From contig CAZJKT010000003.1 in assembly GCA_964547015.1 (NCBI GenBank), positions 3,049 to 67,048 on the forward strand: a DNA stretch of 64,000 bases. Direction: 5' to 3'. This document shows positions 49,440-57,938 of this stretch, piece after piece (within the stretch, counting starts at the first letter, position 1; every line of letters starts with the position of its first letter). The position numbers and the translations under genes were made by a program. This DNA comes from JAFGCN01 sp964547015 (GTDB lineage: Archaea > Aenigmatarchaeota > Aenigmatarchaeia > QMZS01). Under the pieces are notes generated by a model. That model saw nothing but the letters and a program-made list of their open reading frames with translations, was not told the origin of the DNA and did not search any database.

Positions 49440-49721
49440 TCAGGCAAAGGATGCGGCCACAACCAGTATAAAAAACAGAATTAAGCCGACCGTAAGTATG
49501 GTTTTTAGGTTTCCTGTAAAAAATTTTGATATAATCCAGATTGAAGGGACAAGTATGATTATTGCTATAAGAAGCCCCAGAGGCCCGGCAACAGAAATTA
49601 TGTAGGCAACTGAATTTATAAGCTCCACAAAAAGGTTGAAGATGTCGATTGTTGTCTGTACTGTATTTGAGAAAACCAGATGCACCATTTTGAATATAAC
49701 CAATAACGGCGCATCAACCAT
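49440..49721 (-). CDS. Small membrane protein, 93 aa
   Basis: 93 aa with two or three hydrophobic helices (about 25-60 and 66-90, e.g. LKTILTVGLILFFILVV). No motifs. 3 nt downstream of dph2 on the same strand, so cotranscribed. Function unknown. Confidence 0.6.
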   Translation of the reverse strand: MVDAPLLVIFKMVHLVFSNTVQTTIDIFNLFVELINSVAYIISVAGPLGLLIAIIILVPSIWIISKFFTGNLKTILTVGLILFFILVVAASFA

Positions 49722-49724
49722 AAC

Positions 49725-50585
49725 TTATATGTCCCTCAGGTTAATAATTGGCTTTTTGAAGGGGCTGTCAAGAATCCTTGGGCAGGCAGTGTTTATGAAA
49801 CAATCAAAATCAAGACCCATGAGCTTTTCATCGGTTATTTCGTTTAGGGCAATTATTTGGGCTTCTTTTCCTCCCCCTTCAAGCCGGGCTTTAAGCTCTC
49901 CATAATCTTTGTAATACTGCCCGGGCTTTGTTGAGAGGAGGATCCCGACTTTTTTTGCATCTTTTAGCTTTTCTAATCGGGCAAACCTCTTCATTTCTTC
50001 TCTTTTTATTTCACAGGTAAGGTCATAAATTTCCCCCCTTTCAATGTCAATTTGGAGGACATTTCCGCTTAGGGCTTTGGGGTGGAATTTTCCCGACCCT
50101 ATGAAAATATTCAGCTCGGCTTCTGATTTGATTTCAGAGCATCCAAGAATTATCTGCTTTTGGTTAATCTCTTTTCCCTGTTTTTTTAGGGCGGCTTCAA
50201 GGCTGTCGAGGGCTTTTTTGAACTGAACCGATGAAAAGATTGCAACCGTTTTTTGCGGAAGGGCTTTTAGCTGTTCAATAACATTATCCGGAATTTCAAT
50301 ATTATACTCAAGAGGGAAATAGATTACAGGAATATCTGAGCTTACGCCAAAATCCGTGTGCCCGAGGTGGACAATCAGGTCGGATTTTGCGGAGCGCGCC
50401 GCCTCAAAAGGCAAGTCGCAGGCCCCATAACAGGGCTCACCTGAAATGATGACTTCTGCCCCGGTTTTATTCTCAATTTCCTTTGCGATTTCAGCTATTT
50501 TTAATTTAATTCCTTCGGGGGCCTGGAGAAGGATTTTATTAGGCTTTTTTTGGATAATCTGCCCAAAATCAATATTTATTTCCAT
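49725..50585 (-). CDS. dph2: Diphthamide biosynthesis enzyme Dph2
   Basis: 286 aa. Archaeal Dph2 is a radical [4Fe-4S]/SAM enzyme that transfers 3-amino-3-carboxypropyl to His of elongation factor 2. The three cluster cysteines are in GEPCYGACD, ILGCSEI and NTACPRIL. Slightly shorter than the usual 320-340 aa but with all cluster positions. Followed by a small membrane protein. Confidence 0.9.
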   Translation of the reverse strand: MEINIDFGQIIQKKPNKILLQAPEGIKLKIAEIAKEIENKTGAEVIISGEPCYGACDLPFEAARSAKSDLIVHLGHTDFGVSSDIPVIYFPLEYNIEIPDNVIEQLKALPQKTVAIFSSVQFKKALDSLEAALKKQGKEINQKQIILGCSEIKSEAELNIFIGSGKFHPKALSGNVLQIDIERGEIYDLTCEIKREEMKRFARLEKLKDAKKVGILLSTKPGQYYKDYGELKARLEGGGKEAQIIALNEITDEKLMGLDFDCFINTACPRILDSPFKKPIINLRDI

Positions 50586-50623
50586 AAATTGATTAAAAAT
50601 CTCCTTTAAGCTTGGGCTTTTTC

Positions 50624-51022
50624 CTATTCGGCGTATATTTTAGACTTTAATTCACTAAATATACTTATAAGCTCTTGGGCGTTTGAATGTCTAAATCCAA
50701 TACTATTGGGCCGGGTATCAAGGCTATGATTCTCAATATAAAAACAGCTGCCGTCATCCCAACCATACCCTATTGTTACTTCTTCTCCGAATCTTGTTCG
50801 AAAGGTATTCTCAAACGATTTTAATGCATCCTCTATTCCCTTAATATAGCAGTCTATATCTTCAGGGTGTATCCTGAAATAAGGTTTCATTTCACTATTG
50901 ATAATCCCAAGAACCCCTTCTCTTTCTTTAAAGTCATATGTTACAATAATATTGCCATCTCCCGAATAATCTCGTTCGGATATTATATTGAGGTACTCGT
51001 CGGAAGTTCCATGATTTTCCAT
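50624..51022 (-). CDS. Orphan soluble protein, 132 aa
   Basis: 132 aa, acidic and unrecognised: DEYLNIISERDYSGDGNI and VTIGYGWDDGSCFYIEN. A TATA-like tract (atataggag region, about 51041-51055) lies upstream of the ATG. Lies upstream of dph2 with 38 nt between; function unknown. Confidence 0.6.
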   Translation of the reverse strand: MENHGTSDEYLNIISERDYSGDGNIIVTYDFKEREGVLGIINSEMKPYFRIHPEDIDCYIKGIEDALKSFENTFRTRFGEEVTIGYGWDDGSCFYIENHSLDTRPNSIGFRHSNAQELISIFSELKSKIYAE

Positions 51023-51125
51023 TAAAGTAATTTATACCGGTAAAATATATAGGAGAGTATTACGAAGTATTACCAAACTACCCAAAAGTATTAACTTGAA
51101 CCAAGTAACCACTAAAAATTAAGCT

Positions 51126-51140
51126 AGGGGCAAGCCCCCT
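51126..51140. repeat. GC-rich hairpin resembling the IS200 right end
   Basis: AGGGGC-AA-GCCCCCT sits in an A/T-rich 150-nt gap. On the minus strand it reads GGGGGCTTGCCCC, like the right-end hairpin of the IS200 element at 12355-12368. It could be a solo end, a terminator of the 51176 gene, or chance. Confidence 0.4.
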
Positions 51141-51175
51141 TATAGCAAAAATCCAATACAAAAAATAAAATCAGG

Positions 51176-51715
51176 CTATTTGTCGTCGCTTTTGCCCATC
51201 ACAAAATACCACATCGCCGCAACCACAAGAACGATTAGGGCTAGAGCCATTGTGTCCGAGCCAAACCTTGAGTAAAAGCTTACGCCTCCGCCAAGCCAGC
51301 CTCCGATAAGGAACCATGCGAATACCACCAAAAGGATGAGAAATATCCAAGCCCGAGGTCCCTTCTTGTTCCTAACATCCCCAAGCGCGCTGTTGTTTGC
51401 AAGGGCCATTACAAGCAAAATTCCCAACATCACTATCAGGAACATTGCCATAGTCCCGGCTGACTGAGTGAAGAAAGCCCCCATTGTTGCCCCAAACGGA
51501 GTGAATGCCGCAACGAAGAAGCCGAGGGTTAAAGCAACTATTCCGTTAATTTTGTCGCCATCTCCATCTCCAAAGGGCTTTACAATGTTGAGCAGCCCGT
51601 AAATCACCGCAAAGGACAAAATCCACGGAAAGATTACTTCATAGAGCATTCCGCAAAGGTTCCCTGAAATCCCTAAGTAACTGCAAATCGGTGCATTTCC
51701 TATGCCATACGCCAT
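51176..51715 (-). CDS. Four-to-five-helix membrane protein, tandem paralogue A
   Basis: 179 aa. The N-terminus has three Cys (ICSYLGISGNLCGM), then about five membrane helices and a glycine-rich loop (LIGGWLGGGVSFYSRFGSD). Nearly identical in DNA and protein to the gene at 51828-52412, except for the loop after helix 2 (GDGDGDKINGI here) and the C-terminus (GKSDDK). Own A/T promoter upstream. Family not recognised. Confidence 0.75.
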   Translation of the reverse strand: MAYGIGNAPICSYLGISGNLCGMLYEVIFPWILSFAVIYGLLNIVKPFGDGDGDKINGIVALTLGFFVAAFTPFGATMGAFFTQSAGTMAMFLIVMLGILLVMALANNSALGDVRNKKGPRAWIFLILLVVFAWFLIGGWLGGGVSFYSRFGSDTMALALIVLVVAAMWYFVMGKSDDK

Positions 51716-51827
51716 AATAAGATACCCTTTATAATATATTAGCTTTTAGCTGTTCATTGTGGGGCTAATCAAAGCACTAATCGTGCATTACATAAAAGCT
51801 AAAATTAAAATAGATGGGGGGTTTATA

Positions 51828-52412
51828 TTATCCGGGCACAGCTTCTTTTGGTTTCTGCGGTGAAGCGCCCTCGTTTTTGCCCATCACAAAATACCACATC
51901 GCCGCAACCACAAGAACGATTAGGGCTAAAGCCATTGTGTCCGAGCCAAACCTTGAGTAAAAGCTTACGCCTCCGCCAAGCCAGCCTCCGATAAGGAACC
52001 ATGCGAATACCACCAAAAGGATGAGAAATATCCAAGCCCGAGGTCCCTTCTTGTTCCTAACATCCCCAAGCGCGCTGTTGTTTGCAAGGGCCATTACAAG
52101 CAAAATTCCCAACATCACTATCAGGAACATTGCCATAGTCCCGGCTGACTGAGTGAAGAAAGCCCCCATTGTCGCCCCAAACGGAGTGAATGCCGCAACG
52201 AAGAAACCAAGGGTTAAAGCAACTATCCCCGAAATCTTTTTGCCTTTTTTGTCCTTATCGTCTTTATCGAAAGGCTTGACTAACAAAAGAAGGCCGTAAA
52301 TCACCGCAAAGGACAAAATCCACGGAAAGATTACTTCATAAAGCATTCCGCAAAGGTTCCCTGAAATCCCTAAGTAACTGCAAATCGGTGCATTTCCTAT
52401 GCCATACGCCAT
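51828..52412 (-). CDS. Four-to-five-helix membrane protein, tandem paralogue B
   Basis: 194 aa from ATG 52410-52412. Same as paralogue A over most of its length; differs in a lysine-rich loop (DKDDKDKKGKKISGI) and a longer tail (KNEGASPQKPKEAVPG). The two copies are on the same strand, 112 nt apart, with near-identical DNA (most third positions included). The recent duplication suggests selection for dosage or variant pairing; function unknown. Confidence 0.75.
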   Translation of the reverse strand: MAYGIGNAPICSYLGISGNLCGMLYEVIFPWILSFAVIYGLLLLVKPFDKDDKDKKGKKISGIVALTLGFFVAAFTPFGATMGAFFTQSAGTMAMFLIVMLGILLVMALANNSALGDVRNKKGPRAWIFLILLVVFAWFLIGGWLGGGVSFYSRFGSDTMALALIVLVVAAMWYFVMGKNEGASPQKPKEAVPG

Positions 52413-52469
52413 AATTAACATTTCCTATATATAAAGGGTTAAATATGGCCTATTAGGGGAGGTGCCCGA

Positions 52470-52517
52470 ATGCTCAACACGAATTTAAGTGTTAGCCCGC
52501 CCAATAGTTATGATTGA
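52470..52517 (+). other. Possible 15-codon leader ORF overlapping the HAD start
   Basis: ATG 52470, preceded by ggaggtg (about 52459-52465), reads MLNTNLSVSPPNSYD and stops at TGA 52515-52517, overlapping the ATG (52510) of the phosphatase gene. A small hairpin aacac/gtgtt lies within. May be a translational-coupling leader or chance. Confidence 0.25.
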
Positions 52518-53175
52518 AGCGGCGATATTTGACATGGACGGAATTTTGGTTGATTCTGAGCCTTTCTGGATGGAAGCTGAATTTCAGGCTTTCAGAAAGG
52601 TAGGGATAAATCTTACAGAGAGCCACTACCTTGAGACTCAAGGCTTGAGAATGGACGAGATTGTAAATATAAGGTATGAAGAATCTCCTTGGTCGGGGCC
52701 TTCCAAGGAAGATATTAAAAAGGGTGTGGAGCAGACGGTAAAAAAACTTATAGCTTTGCAGGGCCGACCCCTGCCCGGGTGCATTGAAGCTATTAAATTT
52801 TTTAAGGAGAAGGGGCTAAAAATCGGGCTTTGCTCATCCTCAAGCCCGGAAATCATTGAGGCGGTTCTTGAAAAGCTGAATATAAAAAGCCAATTTGCGG
52901 TTATCCACTCAGCTGAAAATGAGGAATTCGGAAAGCCTCATCCGGCGGCTTACCTGAGCGCGGCCAAATTGATGAGGTTAAATCCCCAAAACTGCCTTGC
53001 AATTGAGGATTCCGTAACGGGGCTGAATTCCGCAATTTCTGCGGGAATGAAAACTTTGGCTGTCCCAAATGCCTACTCCAAAAATAACCCGGGCTTTTTG
53101 GCGGCAGACTGCGTCCTTGAGTCACTCACCCTCCTTGATGAAAATGTTTTTAGAAAAATTCAGGGGCTGCAATAA
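52510..53175 (+). CDS. HAD-superfamily sugar-phosphate phosphatase (beta-phosphoglucomutase-like)
   Basis: 221 aa from ATG 52510. Motif I is intact, IFDMDGILVDSEPFW (nucleophile Asp8), motif II CSSSS, motif III KPHPAAYLSAA, motif IV AIEDSVTGLNSAISAG. This subgroup includes 2-deoxyglucose-6-phosphatase, beta-phosphoglucomutase and related sugar-phosphate phosphatases. Contrast the other HAD at 31938-32708, which has lost its nucleophile. Confidence 0.9.
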   Translation: MIEAAIFDMDGILVDSEPFWMEAEFQAFRKVGINLTESHYLETQGLRMDEIVNIRYEESPWSGPSKEDIKKGVEQTVKKLIALQGRPLPGCIEAIKFFKEKGLKIGLCSSSSPEIIEAVLEKLNIKSQFAVIHSAENEEFGKPHPAAYLSAAKLMRLNPQNCLAIEDSVTGLNSAISAGMKTLAVPNAYSKNNPGFLAADCVLESLTLLDENVFRKIQGLQ

Positions 53176-53217
53176 TGGTCTGACTAAGATATTTTAAGCT
53201 AAAAAGGTAACTATACT

Positions 53218-54675
53218 ATGGCAGAAAAACTGATTAAGGATAACCTCAAAAAAACCGCTGATTATGAATACATAATAGATAAGTCACTGCGGGAAGGGGC
53301 AAGGGTAAATTCTAAAGTTATAGCAACTGAGAGGATAATCGAGGCGGCAGAAGAGGAGGCTTTGGCGCAGCTCACAAATGTTGCCTGCCTTCCGGGGGTT
53401 GTTGAGCCGGTCTGCGGAATGCCTGATATTCACTGGGGATACGGGCTTCCAATGGGCGCTGTCGGGGCGTTTGACTCAAAAGAGGGAATAATCTCCTGCG
53501 GCTGCACAGGGTTTGATATCAACTGCGGGATCCGAATGATTAAGACCAATCTGACTTATGATGAGGTCAAGCCAAAATTAAGATTGCTTATTGACACTTT
53601 ATTCAAAAATGTTCCTTCAGGGGTCGGGGCGAAAGGAAAGCTTCGGTTGAGCAGGGACCAGTTGGAGGAGGTTCTTGTAAAGGGGGCCAAATGGGCGGTC
53701 AAGGAAGGATATGCACCTGAAAAAGACTTAATGCACATGGAGGAGTACGGATGCATGGTAGGCGGGGACACTGAAATGGTTTCGAGCATGGCGATGAAAA
53801 GGGGACTACCTCAGCTTGGGACTCTTGGCGCCGGAAACCATTTTTTGGAAGTGCAAAAGGTCGGAGAGATTTTTGACAAAAAAATTGCCGAAACTTTCGG
53901 CGTGACTGACCCGAACCAGATTATAATTATGCTTCACTGCGGAAGTCGGGGCTTGGGGCATCAGGTGGCAACGGATTATTTGAAGATTCATGACAAGGCC
54001 GCAAAAAAGTACGGGATAAAACTTCCTGATCCTCAGCTTGTTTGCGCGCCGGTGACCTCAGACGAAGGGCAGGCTTATTATTCTGCCATGAAGTGCGCTG
54101 TCAATTACGCGTTCACAAACAGGACCGTGATGACTTCGTGGGTTCGGGAATCGTTTGAGGGCGTTTTCCAAAAAAAGCAGGAAGAAATGGAAATGGACCT
54201 GATTTATGATGTATGCCACAATATCTGCAAGCTCGAGGAGCATGTTGTTAATGGGGAGAAAAAGCAGCTGTATGTGCACAGGAAAGGGTCGACTCGAAGC
54301 CTTCCTGCCGGCCACGAGCTGATTCCTGAGACTTACCGAAAAGTCGGACAGCCGGTTTTGATTGCGGGCTCGATGGGAACGGCGAGTTATATTTTGGTCG
54401 GAGGCGAGAACGCGGCAAGCACATTTTATTCAAGCTGCCACGGAGCAGGCCGTGTTATGAGCCGAAACGAGGCGATAAGGCGGTACCGGGGCAGGCAGGT
54501 GCAGGATGAGCTTTTGAAGGAGGGAATTGTGGCGAAGTCTACAAGTCCAATCGTTTTGGCTGAGGAGTCGCCAAACGCCTACAAGGACGTTGATGAGGTC
54601 ATACGCGCGGTTGATATGGCGGGAATCTCAAGGAAGGTCGTTCGGGTCGTTCCTGTTGGGGTTGTTAAGGGATGA
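53218..54675 (+). CDS. rtcB: tRNA-splicing ligase RtcB
   Basis: 485 aa, standard archaeal RtcB. It joins 2',3'-cyclic phosphate and 5'-OH ends left by EndA, using GTP and Mn2+. Metal and active-site motifs: MPDIHWGYGLPMGAV, CGCTGFDINCGIRM (Cys ligand), LGAGNHFLEVQ, HCGSRGLGHQ and the guanylylated His in SCHGAGR. Essential partner for the intron-laden tRNAs in this window. No archease gene is seen here. Confidence 0.97.
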   Translation: MAEKLIKDNLKKTADYEYIIDKSLREGARVNSKVIATERIIEAAEEEALAQLTNVACLPGVVEPVCGMPDIHWGYGLPMGAVGAFDSKEGIISCGCTGFDINCGIRMIKTNLTYDEVKPKLRLLIDTLFKNVPSGVGAKGKLRLSRDQLEEVLVKGAKWAVKEGYAPEKDLMHMEEYGCMVGGDTEMVSSMAMKRGLPQLGTLGAGNHFLEVQKVGEIFDKKIAETFGVTDPNQIIIMLHCGSRGLGHQVATDYLKIHDKAAKKYGIKLPDPQLVCAPVTSDEGQAYYSAMKCAVNYAFTNRTVMTSWVRESFEGVFQKKQEEMEMDLIYDVCHNICKLEEHVVNGEKKQLYVHRKGSTRSLPAGHELIPETYRKVGQPVLIAGSMGTASYILVGGENAASTFYSSCHGAGRVMSRNEAIRRYRGRQVQDELLKEGIVAKSTSPIVLAEESPNAYKDVDEVIRAVDMAGISRKVVRVVPVGVVKG

Positions 54676-54701
54676 TTATGCCGATATCTTGCTAAAAGAA
54701 G

Positions 54702-57700
54702 TTAGCTTACTCCAACTTTCTCAAACAAACGAGATAGGTAATCCCTATCGCTGGTCAAATAGATTCCCCGACTCTCCGGGTCATTTAGAATATCTTGACT
54801 TAATTGCTCCTTGGGTGTTTGAGAGACAATAAAGGAGTATAGCTCAAAAGCCTCATCTGGATGCTTCTCCCTTAGATTACGCTCAATTGCCTTGACATAT
54901 TTGTGGAAATTAATTTTTTCCCAATCCACATGGTTAAGACCCTTGGGATCAATAAAAATAATCTTTTGTTTCGTGTCTTCCAGTATCCACAAAATGAAGT
55001 CCGGGTAGAAGAGTTCAGTCTCAAGATAATAACCATAGCCGATTCCCTCATGATTTCTGAGAAGAACCACCTTTCGACCACCAATATCCTTTCTTTCCAG
55101 AAATATCCTCAAGGCATCAATAAACGATTTTTCGCCGTCATTTAGTCCAGCAGGATGAAAGGTGTAGCTTGCAGTCCCCCCCTCCTGTGCCACAAGAAGA
55201 GGATAATAAGCGTGCTTGTCAAATCTGACACAAAGCTTATTCAGAGCATTTTTAGAGCCAGGCGTATCCTCCAAAACGGTCTGAATATCGTCAAAATCTA
55301 TTATTCTGGACTTGGTTTTGAGAACTGCCTCCAAAACACCTCTTATTCGTTCATCTACGCTTCCTTTAATCGCGCCTTTCTCGTCGGTAAATATCTTCAT
55401 CTGACAGGTAGTTGGGACTTTGGACTCAGAAAGCTTTGCAAGAGACATTCTCTTCTCATAGTATCGCCGCAAGGCAAGAGAGTAATTTTTGTTCATTGCT
55501 TTCGTTATGACCTCAAGGTATGCTCTCTCCAATAGGGTCCTGGCAACAGAAATATCTTTTCTAGCATTAAGATATGCCATATCCCCATAGACAGATACCA
55601 TTGCGTCGTTCGAAACCAAGTAGTTTTTTAGTTCTTCGGCGGAGCAAAGAGAAAGATTTTGATAGTTCTTGACACGTTTGTGTCGCCTCAACTCGGTGAG
55701 AAGTCTTTCCCAGTCAACTAAATCCAAATATTCTTCAGTAAAGATTGGGCAGGATTCGGGGCGGGTTTTTGGAATGTCCTTAGAATCAGAAGTCTTGCTA
55801 TTCATCGCAGTTATGTGGGGATTAAGATCCAGCCTTATTTCTGTCGCAAATGGGAGCATAGATACCAATTCCGTTCGTCGGAAACTGCCCTCCACATCCC
55901 TCTCACGCTCAATACAAAGTAGGTCACTAAACTTAACCGAATCAGGCATTCTCAGGTGGATATTTATCTCCTTTTCAACGTAGAATTCAATGTCTTCTGC
56001 AAGCTCCTCTCTAAATGCCTCCATATAGCTGGCATCTATCCCAAAAACATTAAGGGTTTCAAGAAGGGGGAGGTATTTTTTCAGCTCCCCACTAATCGGG
56101 CGGAGGTCTTTTGAACTGCGCTTCATGCTGTTCTTGTAGCCGTGGATGCGAACGCCTCGCCCAAACAGCTGTATGGCCGAAACTCCCCGGGTTTTCGCAA
56201 AATTCATCAAAAGCATAGAAGAAATTCGGTAATTGTCCCAGCCCTCTATGAATTTCTTTGCACCGATAAGGACATTCACGGGTTGCTCTTTGGGTGTACT
56301 CAGTGCCTTAAATTGTGACTTTGAAATAGAATTTGTGCGTTGCCGTACAGTATTCAGTTCTTTGTTTGCAGTCTCCTTCGCTTTCTTTAGGATTTTCTTG
56401 TCATTTCCCTTTCCTACATAAATCAGCCCAAAATAGGTAGCATCCGAGTCCCCATATTTAAGCCCGATTTCGCCGTCAGAATCATGAATGTCTTCCATCA
56501 CAAGAAGCGAGTCATTGTAACCGGAGTAAAAGACCGTTTTGAACAAATCATCAAAAAGCGCTTTGGTGTCGTTCTTAAAGGTATTTTGAAGAAGTTCTCT
56601 CAAATAGGGGAAATGATCCTGGAAGAGCGGGTTTCCCCGCTCATCCTTAAGAGGCAAATTTCCAGAAACCAAAAAATTCTCAATCGCCTTGAGGTAATGC
56701 TCCTTTTTCAGCTTCAGGCGGTTAAGGAATACCACAAATTTGAAGATGTCTGAGCTTATTTTTTCGTCCAGATTGTCCTTATCACTCTCCACTACTCTCG
56801 ACCCCACAAGAATCCAGAGCGGGTTTTCGATAAGGTGGGTAGTTTCTGCTTCCCTGCGATTTTCGAGGAAAAGCTTTTTTTGCTGATAAAATGAGAGTAG
56901 ATTGCCGAGCATTATGTTTTTCTCGTACTCGTCTTGCTTGCCCACATTTGAGATGAAATAATCCTTGCCATAGCCCTCCTTGTGGTAATATTTGTAGGAA
57001 TAGTCAAAAAGGATGGTTTTCTTGTAATCTTTGGCTTCCTTTTTTTTCCCCACATCCCTGAATGTAGCGCTGTACTCCATCGTAAAGCCTTCCTTTGCAA
57101 CCTTAGAGCGCATTTTAAGCCAGGCGTTTCCGCTTGCGCCCCTATGTCCCTCATCCACCAAAATCAGGTTTTTATCGCCAAAGGCGCGATAACTGATCGT
57201 TTTGTCCTTTGTAGTTTCGGACAGCTTGTTAATGTCAATAATTTTTATCGCCTTTCTGACAAAATTGTCCTTTTTTGCCATTATTGCCCTAAAACCCGAC
57301 TTTTCAAATTCCTTTAGGTGCTGGCGTGACAAATCTTCGTTAGGGGTTATTAGGATAATGTTGTTTATCTCCTGGCGGTATTTCTCGGCGTAGTGCAGGT
57401 ATTGGTGGATGTTTATATGCATCACAAGGGTTTTTCCTGAACCCGTTGCCATCCAGTAGCACAGTTTTTCTAGGTCGTCCTGGAGGTAATCATCAATATC
57501 TGTGTATTTTTCCGGGATGTTGTTTTTTCCCTGATTCAGAAATTCGATAAACTCCCCAAGCTCCTGCTCTTCCTTCTTTTGGAAGTACAAATCGAGGTAA
57601 ATTTCGGTTATAAGGAGAGCGGCATACTGAAACACCTTAAACACGATTTCCCTCTTGCCGTTGATTTTGTCGATATGGTCTTTGATATTGAGGTCATATT

Positions 57701-57938
57701 CCCTCAGTTTTGCTTCATCAAGGATATTATAGGGGTAAGGCACATTTATCGCCCCAAAATAGTCCAAAATCGCCTTCATGAAGTTGCTCTGGTCGGACTC
57801 GAATTTGTACTCAAAATCCGCCTTTTCCTTTAGAAAGTCGATAAATTTGCAGGTATCGTCAAAACCCAGGCACCTTGGCAGAATCTTTGGAAGGACCAAA
57901 GACGCGCTCAAATTCTCATTAATCTCCTTTTTTACCAT
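54702..57938 (-). CDS. Type III restriction enzyme-like Res subunit
   Basis: 1078 aa. SF2 helicase: Walker A in MATGSGKTLVMH (about residue 163), motif II LVDEGHRG (about 262), motif VI QLFGRGVRI (about 600). C-terminal nuclease: a PD...D-x-K arrangement in YPDFILWI and IIFIDPKGL (about residues 980-1005). Translocates and cuts DNA with the Mod subunit. The start overlaps the end of mod by 7 nt. Confidence 0.9.
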   Translation of the reverse strand: MVKKEINENLSASLVLPKILPRCLGFDDTCKFIDFLKEKADFEYKFESDQSNFMKAILDYFGAINVPYPYNILDEAKLREYDLNIKDHIDKINGKREIVFKVFQYAALLITEIYLDLYFQKKEEQELGEFIEFLNQGKNNIPEKYTDIDDYLQDDLEKLCYWMATGSGKTLVMHINIHQYLHYAEKYRQEINNIILITPNEDLSRQHLKEFEKSGFRAIMAKKDNFVRKAIKIIDINKLSETTKDKTISYRAFGDKNLILVDEGHRGASGNAWLKMRSKVAKEGFTMEYSATFRDVGKKKEAKDYKKTILFDYSYKYYHKEGYGKDYFISNVGKQDEYEKNIMLGNLLSFYQQKKLFLENRREAETTHLIENPLWILVGSRVVESDKDNLDEKISSDIFKFVVFLNRLKLKKEHYLKAIENFLVSGNLPLKDERGNPLFQDHFPYLRELLQNTFKNDTKALFDDLFKTVFYSGYNDSLLVMEDIHDSDGEIGLKYGDSDATYFGLIYVGKGNDKKILKKAKETANKELNTVRQRTNSISKSQFKALSTPKEQPVNVLIGAKKFIEGWDNYRISSMLLMNFAKTRGVSAIQLFGRGVRIHGYKNSMKRSSKDLRPISGELKKYLPLLETLNVFGIDASYMEAFREELAEDIEFYVEKEINIHLRMPDSVKFSDLLCIERERDVEGSFRRTELVSMLPFATEIRLDLNPHITAMNSKTSDSKDIPKTRPESCPIFTEEYLDLVDWERLLTELRRHKRVKNYQNLSLCSAEELKNYLVSNDAMVSVYGDMAYLNARKDISVARTLLERAYLEVITKAMNKNYSLALRRYYEKRMSLAKLSESKVPTTCQMKIFTDEKGAIKGSVDERIRGVLEAVLKTKSRIIDFDDIQTVLEDTPGSKNALNKLCVRFDKHAYYPLLVAQEGGTASYTFHPAGLNDGEKSFIDALRIFLERKDIGGRKVVLLRNHEGIGYGYYLETELFYPDFILWILEDTKQKIIFIDPKGLNHVDWEKINFHKYVKAIERNLREKHPDEAFELYSFIVSQTPKEQLSQDILNDPESRGIYLTSDRDYLSRLFEKVGVS

